Shown here piece after piece: positions 9,166 to 20,700 of a DNA stretch of 61,801 bases. The stretch is taken from contig NZ_FMTT01000033.1 of NCBI RefSeq assembly GCF_900100345.1, positions 1-61,801 of the forward strand, read 5' to 3'. The stretch's first letter is position 1, and each line of letters opens with the position of its first letter. The notes beneath the pieces are model-generated. The model had not been told where the DNA came from. It did no database searches and was given only the letters and a program-made list of their open reading frames with translations. Both the position numbers and the translations under genes were made by a program. Source of the stretch: Paenibacillus tianmuensis (GTDB lineage: Bacteria; Bacillota; Bacilli; Paenibacillales; NBRC-103111).

Positions 9166-10092
9166 TTGTCGGAGAAGAATCAACCCAATGCTGTTTACGG
9201 CGGCCAAGCCGTGATTGAAGGCGTCATGTTTGCCGGCCAGAAGGTGAACGTTACGGCGGTACGCCGAAAAGATAATACCATCCATTATCTTGAGGTACCC
9301 AGAAAAGAAATCGGCTGGGTCCAGGCGCTGAAGAAGATCCCGCTCATCCGGGGAATTGTCGGTATTGTGGAAGCGAGCGCCAAAGGGGCGCAACACTTGA
9401 ATTTTTCGGCGGAGGTGTTTGCCGAGGAAGAAGGTGTGGTTAAGGAAGAGAAGAAGGAATCGCTGACTGGTAAAATTTCCATGATTCTCGGGGTGGCAGT
9501 CGTCGGGATTTTATCCTTTTTGTTCGGCAAGTTCGTGTTCACGCTTGTGCCGCCAACCATCGAGCAGATGCTGTTCGGAAGTTTGTTCCAGAACCAGATC
9601 GGGCATAACCTGATCGAAGGCTTGATCAAGATTATTTTGCTTGTCGGGTATATTTATTTTATTTCGCTTACGCCGATGATCAAACGTTTATTTCAATACC
9701 ACGGAGCCGAACATAAAGTCATTAGCGCTTACGAGGCGGGCCTGGAGCTCACCGTCCAGAACGTGCAAAAGTTCAGCACGCTGCATTACCGGTGCGGCAG
9801 CAGCTTCATCGTCTTTACGGTCCTCGTCGGAGTCGTCATTTACTCGTTCTTTCAATACGATTCGTTTCTGGAGCGTATCATTCAACGGATCGTGCTGCTT
9901 CCGCTTGTGATCGGCGTGTCCTACGAGGTTTTGCGGTTCACCAACAGCCTGCGGGACATTCCGGTGCTTCGTTTCCTCGGCTATCCAGGTCTGTGGCTGC
10001 AATTGCTCACGACCAAAGAACCGGACGATTCCCAAGTTGAAGTATCCATTGCCTCCTTCAACCGGATGCGGGAGCTCGACCGGCAAATTTAA
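9166..10092 (+). CDS. yqhQ: YqhQ, DUF1385 membrane protein
   Basis: A 308-residue DUF1385 protein. The family signature is visible: YGGQAVIEGVMFAG near the N-terminus, then IPLIRGIVGIVEA, several membrane helices, and the segment RLFQYHGAEHKVISAYEAG with its conserved His-Gly-Ala-Glu-His motif followed by RCGSSFIVF. The role is not established; the HGAEHK motif suggests a metal-dependent membrane enzyme, which is inference. The start is a TTG at 9166 with AGAAGGTG 7 bases upstream; the upstream open frame is non-coding. It is transcribed away from yqhR and precedes a small membrane gene by 23 bp. Confidence 0.9.
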   Translation: MSEKNQPNAVYGGQAVIEGVMFAGQKVNVTAVRRKDNTIHYLEVPRKEIGWVQALKKIPLIRGIVGIVEASAKGAQHLNFSAEVFAEEEGVVKEEKKESLTGKISMILGVAVVGILSFLFGKFVFTLVPPTIEQMLFGSLFQNQIGHNLIEGLIKIILLVGYIYFISLTPMIKRLFQYHGAEHKVISAYEAGLELTVQNVQKFSTLHYRCGSSFIVFTVLVGVVIYSFFQYDSFLERIIQRIVLLPLVIGVSYEVLRFTNSLRDIPVLRFLGYPGLWLQLLTTKEPDDSQVEVSIASFNRMRELDRQI

Positions 10093-10115
10093 TCTTAGAC
10101 AAGGAGGGGTCCTGC

Positions 10116-10388
10116 ATGAGAAACCGTAACAGCACGGTCGCTTACGTGATTTTCGGCTTGATCGCCATCGGGATACTGGCTAGCGTCTTGTCCAATCCGG
10201 GCACGTTTATTATTCCGATTCTCGTATTCGGCGTGATTTTCTTCCTGTACAAGTTCCCGCCGAGCCGATGGAGACAACCGAAAGGGCCGTCCTCCTCCCG
10301 GTTTCAAAAAGGAAAGCGGCGCAACGCCACGTTCCGCGTCATTCAAGGCAATAAGGACAGCTCGGACGAACCGCCCAAATACCATTGA
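10116..10388 (+). CDS. Small membrane protein, YqhP/SA1362-like
   Basis: A 90-residue protein with two adjacent hydrophobic helices (STVAYVIFGLIAIGILASVL and FIIPILVFGVIFFLYKF) and a basic, hydrophilic C-terminal tail rich in Lys, Arg and Ser. It has a strong ribosome site, AAGGAGGGG. Location after yqhQ matches yqhP in B. subtilis, whose family is named SA1362. It is shorter than that protein as I recall it, so the assignment rests mainly on synteny and topology. Function unknown. Confidence 0.75.
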   Translation: MRNRNSTVAYVIFGLIAIGILASVLSNPGTFIIPILVFGVIFFLYKFPPSRWRQPKGPSSSRFQKGKRRNATFRVIQGNKDSSDEPPKYH

Positions 10389-10403
10389 TTTCGTTATACT
10401 TTT

Positions 10404-10446
10404 AAAGCGGCAGCCTCTTCCTAAGAGCGCTTGCCGCTTTTGTTTT
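10404..10446. terminator. Intrinsic terminator after the yqhQ operon
   Basis: AAAGCGGCA pairs with TGCCGCTTT and is followed by TGTTTTTTC on the plus strand. It separates the plus-strand yqhQ pair from the convergent patatin gene. Confidence 0.85.
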
Positions 10447-10447
10447 T

Positions 10448-11437
10448 TCAAGCTTTCTTGGAGTAGTGGTTCGGAACCCGGCAGACGTGGGTCAAGTAGT
10501 TGTGCTTGTACTCAGTCATCTTCCAATGCGAGAAAAATGAGTGCGTCGCCCGCTGCCCGGATTCGAAAAGCTTCAGGCTCTGCTCGGTCGATATGTCGAA
10601 GTCGGTGATGCTGACGCCGAGCGTCGGAATTTGAACCGTACGGAACCGGTTCGTCTCCTGGATATAGCGGTCGTCGTGCGCCTCCAGCATGGTCGAGAAC
10701 AAGGCCCGCATCATGCTGACCGGACCGTGAATGGCGTTCGGCTGCCCGGTGCCGCGGCCCACCATTTGGAAGCCGATGGTCGGGATCATCTGATCGATCG
10801 GCGGCGCTTCCGTCGAATCGAAGATCCACAGCGGAAAGTTGCTCAGCAGTCCTCCGTCCACGATGTACACGAACTGATCGATGAATTTTTCTCCGGGCAG
10901 ACGGTGCTCGAACGATTTGCGGATGATCACCGGATCGAAGAAGTAAGGAATCGCCGTGCTCATCCGAACGGCTTTCGCGATCATGAACCGGCGGGGATCG
11001 ATGCCGTAATGGGCGATGTCGTCCGGCAGGACGAGCAATTTGCGGCTGGAGATGTCGGAGGCGATAATGCGAAGCTGATTCGGCTTCAGATCGCCGAACG
11101 TGCGGATGCCCTTGGCCAGCAGCAGCTTATGAATCCAGTGCTCCAGCGCTTCTCCGGAATACAGACCTTTTTTGATAAACAAACGGGTCAACGGGCCGAT
11201 CAGCTTCGTATCGAAGATCCGGGAGCGCTGCAGGAACGTACGAAAAGGCGTCGCTTCGATAACCTCCTTCATCTCGTCCGCACGATATCCCGCCGCTACT
11301 AACGAGGCGACGATGGCCCCGGAGGACGTCCCCGCCACCTGATGAAACGAATGTCCGAGCTGCTCCACCGCCGATACGGCCCCCGCAAGCGCGATTCCCT
11401 TTACGCCGCCGCCTTCAAATACGGCATTGATTCTCAC
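10448..11437 (-). CDS. Patatin-like phospholipase (YqhO-like)
   Basis: A 329-residue patatin-family lipid acyl hydrolase. The oxyanion hole FEGGGVKGIALAG lies near the N-terminus, the nucleophile elbow GTSSGAIVASL follows at about residue 40, and the catalytic aspartate of the Ser-Asp dyad is in VDGGLLSNFPLWIF. I place the start at the GTG at 11437, with AGAGGGGAT just upstream and the family motif beginning 5 residues later; the earlier ATG at 11470 adds residues that look non-coding. The position between mntR and yqhP-like matches yqhO. Likely cytoplasmic or membrane-associated; the lipid substrate is unknown. Confidence 0.9.
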   Translation of the reverse strand: MRINAVFEGGGVKGIALAGAVSAVEQLGHSFHQVAGTSSGAIVASLVAAGYRADEMKEVIEATPFRTFLQRSRIFDTKLIGPLTRLFIKKGLYSGEALEHWIHKLLLAKGIRTFGDLKPNQLRIIASDISSRKLLVLPDDIAHYGIDPRRFMIAKAVRMSTAIPYFFDPVIIRKSFEHRLPGEKFIDQFVYIVDGGLLSNFPLWIFDSTEAPPIDQMIPTIGFQMVGRGTGQPNAIHGPVSMMRALFSTMLEAHDDRYIQETNRFRTVQIPTLGVSITDFDISTEQSLKLFESGQRATHSFFSHWKMTEYKHNYLTHVCRVPNHYSKKA

Positions 11438-11538
11438 CCCGCATCCCCTCTTCCCGCAAAGTCTCTCCAAGAGTATGTATGAGGGGACAAATTGTCCTTA
11501 TGCCTGAAAAAGAAAAAAGCCCCCCAATTTTCGGAGAC

Positions 11539-11961
11539 TTACGATTCTTCCAGCTCTTTTCTGAGGCGAAGCAGCTCTTCGCCGCGGGTCGTGTCGCGCT
11601 TGAAATATTCAACCAGCGTTTCGATGCATGTGATGGAGTCCCAGCTCAAGTGATGCTCGATACCCTCGACGTCCTTATAAATATTTTCTTCCGCTACGCC
11701 GATCATCGTCAAAAATTCTTCCAGCAGGTGATGGCGGTCCACCAGCCGCTTTCCGACCTTTTGCCCTTTCGATGTCAGCACGAGTCCACGGTATTTTTCA
11801 TAAATTAAGTAGTTGTCTTTGTCGAGCTTCTGAATCATTTTCGTCACCGAAGAAGGATGGACCTCAAGTCCTTCGGCGATATCGGAAACGCGCGCATACC
11901 CTTTCTCATCGATTAATTTATAAATGCGTTCCAAATAATCTTCCATACTGGGCGTAGCCAT
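11539..11961 (-). CDS. mntR: Manganese-responsive regulator MntR
   Basis: A 140-residue DtxR-family regulator with an N-terminal winged helix and a dimerisation domain, without the SH3 domain of DtxR itself. The six metal ligands known in B. subtilis MntR are all at the same numbers: Asp8, Glu11, His77, Glu99, Glu102 and His103. It should therefore bind Mn(II) and repress manganese uptake genes. No mnt transporter gene is in the window; the nearby znuABC genes are zinc-type. It is the last gene of the conserved yqh block before splB. Confidence 0.95.
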   Translation of the reverse strand: MATPSMEDYLERIYKLIDEKGYARVSDIAEGLEVHPSSVTKMIQKLDKDNYLIYEKYRGLVLTSKGQKVGKRLVDRHHLLEEFLTMIGVAEENIYKDVEGIEHHLSWDSITCIETLVEYFKRDTTRGEELLRLRKELEES

Positions 11962-12202
11962 TCCGCGTTCCTCCCGTGTTCCAAAGACGAATCTCGGTAC
12001 TATTATGATACACCGTTTGATTTATGCAAAGCAAGACTTTGCTGTGAAGGACAAAACCTCATGTGCAGCGCGGCAAATTCCCATGTGTGCGCACATCGCG
12101 AATGAAGCATCCTAAGGTCGTTATAAGCGTTTTTAACTATATCACAGCCGCATTCCGTAAGCAAGTCCGATACGATTCGTACCATCAGGAGGGATCTCGC
12201 AC

Positions 12203-13264
12203 ATGGCCACGGAGCTGCTCGCACCCCCGATCCGCCAGACGCAAGTGTTTGTCCCGGAGCTCGTCTATTTTGAGCCCGACGCCTTGGACTACCCCAAAGG
12301 TAAGCGAATCCACGAATGGGCGTTGAAGGAAGGACTTCCGATTCGCATGACGACCTCCCACAACCGGATCACAAACCTTCCGGGCGAGAGCGATCTGGAA
12401 AAATACCGGATTGCCAAACGGACGCTGGTCGTCGGAATTCGCAAAACGCTGAAATTCGATACGTCCAAGCCGTCTGCCGAGTATGCCATCCCGATCGCGA
12501 CAGGCTGTATGGCGCACTGCCATTACTGCTATCTGCAAACGACGCTCGGGGCGAAGCCTTATATCCGGGTCTATGTCAATACCGACGATATTTTGAAGCA
12601 AGCCAAGCAGTATATCGAAGAACGAGCGCCGGAAATTACCCGCTTCGAGGCCGCCTGTACATCGGACCCGGTCGGGCTTGAGCATATCTCGGGCTCACTC
12701 AAGGAATATATCGAATTTATGGGGCGGGAACCGCTCGGCAGACTTCGGTTCGTCACGAAATTTCACCACGTGGAACCGCTGCTGGATGCCAAGCATAATG
12801 GTCATACCCGGTTCCGGTTCAGCGTCAATGCGGATTATGTCATCAAACACTTCGAACCGGCAACCTCCAGCTTCTACGAGCGCATCGAGGCGGCAGGTAA
12901 AGTCGCCAAGGCCGGATATCCGCTCGGCTTCATCATCGCTCCGATCATCTGGCACGAAGGCTGGGAAGAAGGCTACGGCGAACTGCTGCACAAATTGAAA
13001 GAGGCCCTTCCGTCGGAAGCGACCTCTGATTTGACATTCGAATTGATTCAACACCGGTTTACGAAAACAGCCAAAAACATTATCCGCCAGCGCTATCCGA
13101 AGACAAAGCTGGAGATGGACGAAGCCAAACGGAAATACAAATGGGGCCGATGGGGTCAGGGCAAGTATGTTTATCCTGACGAACAGGCCACGGCGCTGCG
13201 CGAATTCATCAGCGAACGCATATTCGCCCATTTTCCGCAAGCGAAGATCGATTATTTTACCTGA
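12203..13264 (+). CDS. splB: Spore photoproduct lyase
   Basis: A 353-residue radical SAM enzyme that repairs the spore-specific thymine dimer during germination. The iron-sulfur motif is GCMAHCHYC (CX3CX2C; Cys102, Cys106, Cys109), as in known SplB proteins, and the catalytic cysteine that donates a hydrogen is visible in EAACTSDPVG (about residue 155). The start ATG has CAGGAGGGA upstream. There is no splA attenuator gene in front of it. Its presence shows the organism forms endospores. The neighbouring 240 bp upstream contain no second gene, and I could not identify a convincing SigG promoter there. Confidence 0.96.
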   Translation: MATELLAPPIRQTQVFVPELVYFEPDALDYPKGKRIHEWALKEGLPIRMTTSHNRITNLPGESDLEKYRIAKRTLVVGIRKTLKFDTSKPSAEYAIPIATGCMAHCHYCYLQTTLGAKPYIRVYVNTDDILKQAKQYIEERAPEITRFEAACTSDPVGLEHISGSLKEYIEFMGREPLGRLRFVTKFHHVEPLLDAKHNGHTRFRFSVNADYVIKHFEPATSSFYERIEAAGKVAKAGYPLGFIIAPIIWHEGWEEGYGELLHKLKEALPSEATSDLTFELIQHRFTKTAKNIIRQRYPKTKLEMDEAKRKYKWGRWGQGKYVYPDEQATALREFISERIFAHFPQAKIDYFT

Positions 13265-13267
13265 GCG

Positions 13268-13975
13268 TTAGCCCATCCAGGAAGGCGTAATGCCCTGCAG
13301 CCAGATCGTGATCCGGGTCATTTGATCTGTGTACAGCAGCACGGCCACGACAAGCATCACGGCTCCGCCTACTTTCATCATGGTGGCGGAATACTTCAAG
13401 ATCCATTTGGTCGATCCGATGAAGAACGCAAGGACGAAGAACGGGATCGCGAAGCCAAGCGAATAAGCGGAAACGAGCGGCAGCCAGGAATTTGGTTCGG
13501 TTGCCGCCAGCATCAGCATCGCGGACAAAATCGGGCCGATGCAGGGCGACCATCCTGCGGCGAAGCCGATACCGATCAGCAATGAGCCGAGGTAACCGGC
13601 AGGCTTCGACTTGAACTGTAGCTTACGCTCGCGCATAAGCCACTGCGGTTGAAAAATGCCGATCAGAAACAGTCCCATCACAAAGATCATGATCGCCGAA
13701 ATTTGCCGGAGCAAATCACGGTAATCCAGGAAGGCGTTGGCAATGACGTTCGCCCCAAGTCCCAGCGTGTAGAAAATAATGGAGAACCCGAGAATGAAGC
13801 AGAGCGTATGGGTAATCAGCTTGAACCGGATTTCTTTGGCACTCTGCTCATCCTTGAGCTTCCCGACGGAAACGCCGGTTATGTAGGACAAATACGAAGG
13901 ATACAGCGGCAGGCTGCAGGGCGATATGAAAGAAGCGAAGCCAGCCCACAGCGCGATCCAAATGTTAAGTTCCAC
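13268..13975 (-). CDS. ccdA: CcdA-type cytochrome c biogenesis / thiol-reductant membrane protein
   Basis: A 235-residue DsbD-like membrane protein with six hydrophobic segments. The conserved cysteine segments are seen in FASFISPCSLPLYPSYLSY near the N-terminus and AAGWSPCIGPILSAML in the middle; these two cysteines shuttle electrons from cytoplasmic thioredoxin to extracytoplasmic thiols, used in cytochrome c maturation and spore cortex formation. Starts at a GTG. It lies 31 bp downstream of znuB on the same strand and may be co-transcribed, although the functional link is unclear. Confidence 0.9.
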   Translation of the reverse strand: MELNIWIALWAGFASFISPCSLPLYPSYLSYITGVSVGKLKDEQSAKEIRFKLITHTLCFILGFSIIFYTLGLGANVIANAFLDYRDLLRQISAIMIFVMGLFLIGIFQPQWLMRERKLQFKSKPAGYLGSLLIGIGFAAGWSPCIGPILSAMLMLAATEPNSWLPLVSAYSLGFAIPFFVLAFFIGSTKWILKYSATMMKVGGAVMLVVAVLLYTDQMTRITIWLQGITPSWMG

Positions 13976-14006
13976 GACTACCGTTCACCCTCCTTTTTTA
14001 TTCTTG

Positions 14007-14810
14007 CTACATGCGAAGTCCCCGTTTTACCGTCAAAATGCCGATGAGCATTGCGATCAGCAGCAGCACGACCATCGCTCCCGGCGCCAGATCCCATACA
14101 CCTGCGGAGACAAGCCCGGCAACGACCGCAAGCTCGGAGAATAGAATTGACCAGAAGATCGAATGCTTGAAGCTGCGGGCGACGAGCAGGCTGCAAGCGA
14201 CCGGAATCGTCAGTAACGAGGAAACCAGTAGCGCCCCCACGATTTTGATCGAGACGCTGATGACCAGCGCCGTCAGCATCGTGATCATAATATTATAGAA
14301 GCGCAGCGGCAGACCGCTTACGCCGGCCGCGTCTTCGTCGAAGAAAAGCAGGAACATTTCTTTGTAATTGATCAGCACGAAGGCCACGACGATGACCGCA
14401 ACGCCGCCGACGACCCAGAGGTCGGTATTGTCCAGCGTGTAAATGCTGCCGAAGAAATAGCTCATAACGTTAATGTTGAAGCCTTTGCCGATCGTGAACA
14501 GCAAGGTGGCGAGCGCAACGCCGCCCGACATAATAATCGCGATCGACAGTTCGGCGTAGGTCTTGTACGCTTTGCGCAGCCGCTCGATCCCGAACGAGGC
14601 CAGCAAGGCGAACAGCAGCCCGACGCCGGTCGGGTAAACGTTGATCAGAAATCCGAGCGCGACACCCGCGATCGATACGTGCGCAAGCGTGTCTCCGATC
14701 ATCGACAAGCGGCGCAGCACGAGAAATACGCCCATAAGCGGAGCGGTCAAGCCGATTAACAAGCCGCCGATCAGCGCCCGCTGAAAAAAGTATTCGCTAA
14801 AGATGTCCAA
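14007..14810 (-). CDS. znuB: Zinc ABC transporter permease
   Basis: A metal-type (ABC-3) permease of about 267 residues with eight or so hydrophobic helices. The segment LAHVSIAGVALGF after LRRLSMIGDT is typical of ZnuB/MntB permeases. I favour the TTG at 14810 because AGGAGAG lies just upstream; the first ATG at 14840 would add ten residues with no ribosome site. It is the third gene of znuA-znuC-znuB. Metal choice (Zn versus Mn) comes from the His-rich ZnuA loop and the candidate Zur site. Confidence 0.9.
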   Translation of the reverse strand: MDIFSEYFFQRALIGGLLIGLTAPLMGVFLVLRRLSMIGDTLAHVSIAGVALGFLINVYPTGVGLLFALLASFGIERLRKAYKTYAELSIAIIMSGGVALATLLFTIGKGFNINVMSYFFGSIYTLDNTDLWVVGGVAVIVVAFVLINYKEMFLLFFDEDAAGVSGLPLRFYNIMITMLTALVISVSIKIVGALLVSSLLTIPVACSLLVARSFKHSIFWSILFSELAVVAGLVSAGVWDLAPGAMVVLLLIAMLIGILTVKRGLRM

Positions 14811-14864
14811 AGCCAGTTCTCTCCTATCTTCCCGCTGCATCCTGCCGTCGCTATCCGGTCAGGG

Positions 14865-15641
14865 TTATACTTCAATCGTCTCTCTAAGCTGCTGCATCGA
14901 GTGGGTCAGATCGGTTTCGCGGCAATTTTCCGGCTCGTGCGTATGCTTGACGTAGAACGATAGGCCGCCGCTCTTCTGCACCGAGTCCTCCCCGAGATAC
15001 GATTGGATCATATCCATATCGTGCGTTACCATAATAAACGTGATGTGATGATGCTGGTGCATATGCCGAATCATGCGGAAAAAGCCGGCCTGCGTCTCGG
15101 CGTCGATGCCAACGGTAGGCTCGTCCAGAATAAGCAGCTCCGGGTTGTTGATTAACGCCCGGGCGAGGAATACCCGCTGCTGCTGGCCGCCGGACAATTG
15201 GCCGATCCGCCGGTCCGCCAGGTCTTCGATACGCATCGCGTAGAGCGCGTCGTCCGTTTTGCTGCGCTCCTGCTTGGTCAGACGGCGGAACATATTTTTC
15301 TTGCCGAACAGCCCGGAGGTCACGACTTCGCGGACCGTAGCGGGGAACAGCGGATTCAACGCATTTTTCTGCGGCACGTACCCGACGCGCTCCCAGTCGC
15401 GGAATTGGCCGACCGGCTGGCCGAAGAGACGGATTTCGCCGCGGGCCGGCTTCAGCAGCCCGACAATCATCTTGAGCAGCGTCGTCTTGCCTGCGCCGTT
15501 GGAACCGACCAATCCGACGAAATCACGCTCCAGAATCGAAAAGTTCAAGCCGCTGATCACGGATTTATTTTCATAAGAAAAAAAGATTTCATCGATCGTC
15601 ACGATCTGTTGATGACACCCAAAGCCAGCATTCGTTTGCAT
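14865..15641 (-). CDS. znuC: Zinc ABC transporter ATP-binding protein
   Basis: A 258-residue ABC ATPase. Walker A GSNGAGKTTLLK, the Q-loop in GYVPQKNAL, signature LSGGQQQR and Walker B LLILDEPTVGID are all visible, and the switch histidine is in MVTHDMDM. It lacks any membrane segment. The C-terminal tail has extra Cys and His residues (HTHEPENCRETD), which occur in some ZnuC proteins and may bind metal; that is inference. Spacing is 32 bp to znuA and 54 bp to the preferred znuB start, consistent with one operon. Confidence 0.94.
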   Translation of the reverse strand: MQTNAGFGCHQQIVTIDEIFFSYENKSVISGLNFSILERDFVGLVGSNGAGKTTLLKMIVGLLKPARGEIRLFGQPVGQFRDWERVGYVPQKNALNPLFPATVREVVTSGLFGKKNMFRRLTKQERSKTDDALYAMRIEDLADRRIGQLSGGQQQRVFLARALINNPELLILDEPTVGIDAETQAGFFRMIRHMHQHHHITFIMVTHDMDMIQSYLGEDSVQKSGGLSFYVKHTHEPENCRETDLTHSMQQLRETIEV

Positions 15642-15673
15642 GACAAAGCTCCTTATACGGAAGGTCTCGCTTC

Positions 15674-16663
15674 TTATTGTAATGCTTTTATTAAATTATT
15701 CAAATTGTTTTCCATCAGGGACACATAATCGTCACCTTTAGTTGCCTGCTCTTCGGTTAACCCTTCGACCGGGCTGAGGACAAGCGTTTCGACTCCGGCG
15801 TCCTTCGCAAGCGTCTTGGCCAGTTTATCGGATACAAGCTCCTCAAAGAATATATATTTGACTTGATTGTCTTTAATGAATTGCAAAATATTTTTCATAT
15901 CCTTGGACGTCGGTTCCGCATCCGGAGCAAGACTCATAATCGCCTTCTGGTTCAGTCCGTAGGCTTTGGCCAAATACCCGAACGATTGGTGCGTCACGAC
16001 AATATCCTTCTTGGATACCTTGGCCAGCTCGCTCTTGTACTTGCCGTCCAGTTGGTCAAGCCGGTCGGCGAGCTTCTTGAAATTCGCTTCGTAGTCGGCT
16101 TTGTGCACGCCGTCGACTTGAATCAGCGCGTCTTTGATGTTGAGGGCGAGCTGCTTGGCATTGAGCGGGCTCAGCCATACGTGCGGGTCCGTATTACCGT
16201 GATCGTGACCGTGAGCATCCTTGCCTTCTTCTTTCTTCTCGTCGTGGCCATGCTCATCCCCGTGTTCCTCTTCCATGGCGGGAATCAGCTCGATGCCGCG
16301 GCTTGCTTCGACCACAACGGTCTTGCTGTCCTTCTTCAAGCTGCCGAGAGTGTCCTTTACCCAACCCTCGAAGCCGGCGCCCAAATAGACGAACAAGTCC
16401 GATTTGGTCAGATTCTGGATGTCGCGGCTTTTCGGCGACCAATCGTGGGGCTCGACGCCGGCCGGTACCAGATTGACGACGTTGACATGATCTCCGCCGA
16501 TTTTGGAGGCAAAATCATATAAAGGATAAAAGCTGACTGCGATATTGATCTTGCCGTTCACAAGCGCAGGCTGCGAACGTCCTCCGCAAGCGGACAACAG
16601 CGTGGAAATCAGCAAAACCAGGATCACGGGAAGGATGGCCCGTTTGATGAATGTTGGCTTCAT
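15674..16663 (-). CDS. znuA: Zinc ABC transporter substrate-binding lipoprotein
   Basis: A 329-residue cluster A-I binding protein. A lipobox LLSACGG follows the N-terminal signal, so it is anchored at the outer face of the membrane. The histidine-rich acidic loop around residues 131-160 (alternating His, Asp, Glu and Lys) is the hallmark of ZnuA proteins and absent from Mn-type relatives. Metal-binding residues are expected at the His of VPAGVEPHDW, in the HVWLSP segment and in THQSFGYLA. First gene of the operon and downstream of a candidate Zur operator. Confidence 0.95.
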   Translation of the reverse strand: MKPTFIKRAILPVILVLLISTLLSACGGRSQPALVNGKINIAVSFYPLYDFASKIGGDHVNVVNLVPAGVEPHDWSPKSRDIQNLTKSDLFVYLGAGFEGWVKDTLGSLKKDSKTVVVEASRGIELIPAMEEEHGDEHGHDEKKEEGKDAHGHDHGNTDPHVWLSPLNAKQLALNIKDALIQVDGVHKADYEANFKKLADRLDQLDGKYKSELAKVSKKDIVVTHQSFGYLAKAYGLNQKAIMSLAPDAEPTSKDMKNILQFIKDNQVKYIFFEELVSDKLAKTLAKDAGVETLVLSPVEGLTEEQATKGDDYVSLMENNLNNLIKALQ

Positions 16664-16687
16664 GAGATACTACCCTCCGAGACGTAA

Positions 16688-16702
16688 ATCGTAATTTTTT
16701 TC
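16688..16702. promoter_or_regulatory. Candidate Zur operator upstream of znuA
   Basis: TCGTAATTTTTTTCA matches the left half of the Bacillus Zur box TCGTAATnATTACGA exactly and three of seven bases of the right half. A second partial match, ending ATTACGATAA, lies at 16751-16768. Both sit just upstream of znuA. Zinc repression is plausible but unproven. Confidence 0.4.
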
Positions 16703-16773
16703 ATTAACAACGACGATTATACGCCCCGCCCATCCGCTTGTCAACGGTAAATGTAGAAATTACGATAAAGCCA

Positions 16774-16815
16774 AAAATACCCCTTTGCGCCTCTTGTTGG
16801 CAAAGGGGTATTTCG
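16774..16815. terminator. Terminator after the Gfo/Idh gene
   Basis: AATACCCCTTTG pairs with CAAAGGGGTATT, and on the minus strand it is followed by TTTTTGG. It ends transcription of the oxidoreductase before the znu operator region. Confidence 0.8.
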
Positions 16816-16831
16816 ATCTATACGTTGTAAG

Positions 16832-17905
16832 CTACTCGACGCGAACCGCTTGCTGCTGGGCTTTCAAGCACAATTCGGCCGCTTTGAAGGCATGCTCCTG
16901 CGTCATCGCGTTTTCCGTCCGGTGCATACAATCGAGGATCAACTGCCCGAAGTACGGATAGCCGACTTCGCCGCGAACGGAGAAATGCCGCTCGCCTTCC
17001 TTGTTCACCAAATACACGTGGTCGCCCTGCCTATCCCGGGCAATATCGATATATTTGCGCAGCTCGATATACCCGTCCGTGCCGACGATGAGCGTCCGGC
17101 CGTCGCCCCAGGTACCCAGACCATCCGGGGTCAGCCAGTCGACGCGGAAGTAGAAGGTCGCGCCGTTATCGCCGGTCAGCGTGGCGTCTCCGAAGTCTTC
17201 CAGCTCCGGGTACTGCTTGTTGTTATAGTTGGCTATCCGGCTGCTACCGACCGTGGCGTCCTTGGCGCCGGTGTAGAACAAGAACTGCTCGATCTGATGG
17301 CTGCCGATGTCGCAAAGGATGCCGCCGTATTTCTCCCGCTCGAAAAACCACTGCGGACGGCTCGGCGCATTCAATCGGTGCGGGCCCCAGCCCATCACAT
17401 GCACGACGCGCCCGATAGCGCCCTTCTGAATCAGCTCTCCGGCGAACACGGCGCTTTCCACATGCAGCCGTTCGCTGTAATAGACCATGTACTTCCGGCC
17501 CGTTTCCTTTACTTTCGCACGGGCGGCTTCAAGCTGCGATAACGCGGTGAATGGCGTCTTGTCGGTAAAATAGTCTTTTCCCGCGCTCATGACACGAACG
17601 CCAAGCGCTCCGCGTTCCGAAGGGACGGCCGCTGCCGCTACGAGTTGAATGCTCGGATCGCGCAGGATTTCTCCATCCGAAGCGGCGGCCTTGGCTTGCG
17701 GGTACCGCTTGACGAACGCTTCGACTTTCGCGGGGTCCGGGTCGTAGACGGCAACCAAATCGGCTCCCGCTTCCATCAGGCCGTTGCACATGCCGTAAAT
17801 ATGGCCGTGATCCAGCCCTATCGCGGCAAAAGCGAACTCGCCCGGCTTCACGACCGGATTCGGTTTCCCCTGCGGCGCGTAATTCATTCCGTCGTTCTTC
17901 TGCAT
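16832..17905 (-). CDS. Gfo/Idh/MocA-family oxidoreductase
   Basis: A 357-residue NAD(P)-dependent oxidoreductase with an N-terminal Rossmann fold and a C-terminal substrate domain. The segments FAAIGLDHGHIYG and VYDPDP mark nucleotide binding, and TDKTPFTAL resembles the conserved EKP-type lysine region of the family. The later GPHRLNAPSRPQWF and GGILCDIGSHQIEQF segments are typical. Substrates in this family are usually sugars or inositols; which one cannot be read here. It lies 50 bp downstream of metG on the same strand, but has its own ribosome site GGGAGGC and ends at a terminator. Confidence 0.85.
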   Translation of the reverse strand: MQKNDGMNYAPQGKPNPVVKPGEFAFAAIGLDHGHIYGMCNGLMEAGADLVAVYDPDPAKVEAFVKRYPQAKAAASDGEILRDPSIQLVAAAAVPSERGALGVRVMSAGKDYFTDKTPFTALSQLEAARAKVKETGRKYMVYYSERLHVESAVFAGELIQKGAIGRVVHVMGWGPHRLNAPSRPQWFFEREKYGGILCDIGSHQIEQFLFYTGAKDATVGSSRIANYNNKQYPELEDFGDATLTGDNGATFYFRVDWLTPDGLGTWGDGRTLIVGTDGYIELRKYIDIARDRQGDHVYLVNKEGERHFSVRGEVGYPYFGQLILDCMHRTENAMTQEHAFKAAELCLKAQQQAVRVE

Positions 17906-17955
17906 ACAAGAAGCCTCCCACCATGGTATCTATCGATTGTTCACGTGAACAACCC

Positions 17956-20290
<2,335 letters not shown>

Positions 20291-20313
20291 ATATCGAAAA
20301 TGAACCGTCCGTG

Positions 20314-20523
20314 TCAAGGGACATGATCCACTCCCCCGGGGTGGAACGGATGACATTTACAGATCCGTTTCACCGTAAGCCACGAACCGCGGGCCGCGCC
20401 GTGCTTCTCCAGCGCTTCCAGCGCGTAGGCGGAGCAGGTCGGGTAAAACCGGCAGGTCGGCGGTTTCAGCGGCGAAATCCATTTGCGGTAAAAGCGGACG
20501 CCTCCTTGCAGTACCCGGTTCAC
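20314..20523 (-). CDS. yidD: YidD, membrane protein insertion efficiency factor
   Basis: A 69-residue YidD protein. The signature [29 protein letters not shown] with its two cysteines and the following [18 protein letters not shown] are diagnostic. It helps YidC/Oxa1-type insertases. I place the start at the GTG at 20523, with AGAGGAG upstream, since homologues start a few residues before the QGGVRFYRK motif; longer in-frame starts exist. It stands apart from rnpA/yidC, which is usual in many genomes with a second copy elsewhere. I saw no rnpA or rpmH here. Confidence 0.88.
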   Translation of the reverse strand: MNRVLQGGVRFYRKWISPLKPPTCRFYPTCSAYALEALEKHGAARGSWLTVKRICKCHPFHPGGVDHVP

Positions 20524-20621
20524 GATGGTCGCGGCTCCTCTCTTCAGCTTGTTTCTATCATCATGCCTGAACGAGGAGGCCGGTGTCAAACAGAGAGAAG
20601 CCCGCGCCGACCATCTAATAG

Positions 20622-20672
20622 AAAAAAGATCTGCGCCGCGTCCATCTTTGAGATGGCGCTTGGGCAGACCTT
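20622..20672 (-). terminator. Terminator after the Lys-rich secreted protein
   Basis: On the minus strand GGTCTGCCC...GCGCCATCT pairs imperfectly with AGATGGACGC...GCAGATC and is followed by TTTTTTC. Confidence 0.7.
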
Positions 20673-20700
20673 TGCGGGCTTGGATGAGAGTAGCTTGCGA

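Noticed and set aside
12000..12202. Possible SigG promoter before splB (GAATG ... CGTTATA)
   Set aside because: The boxes match individually but the spacing is about 14 bases, not the usual 17-18.
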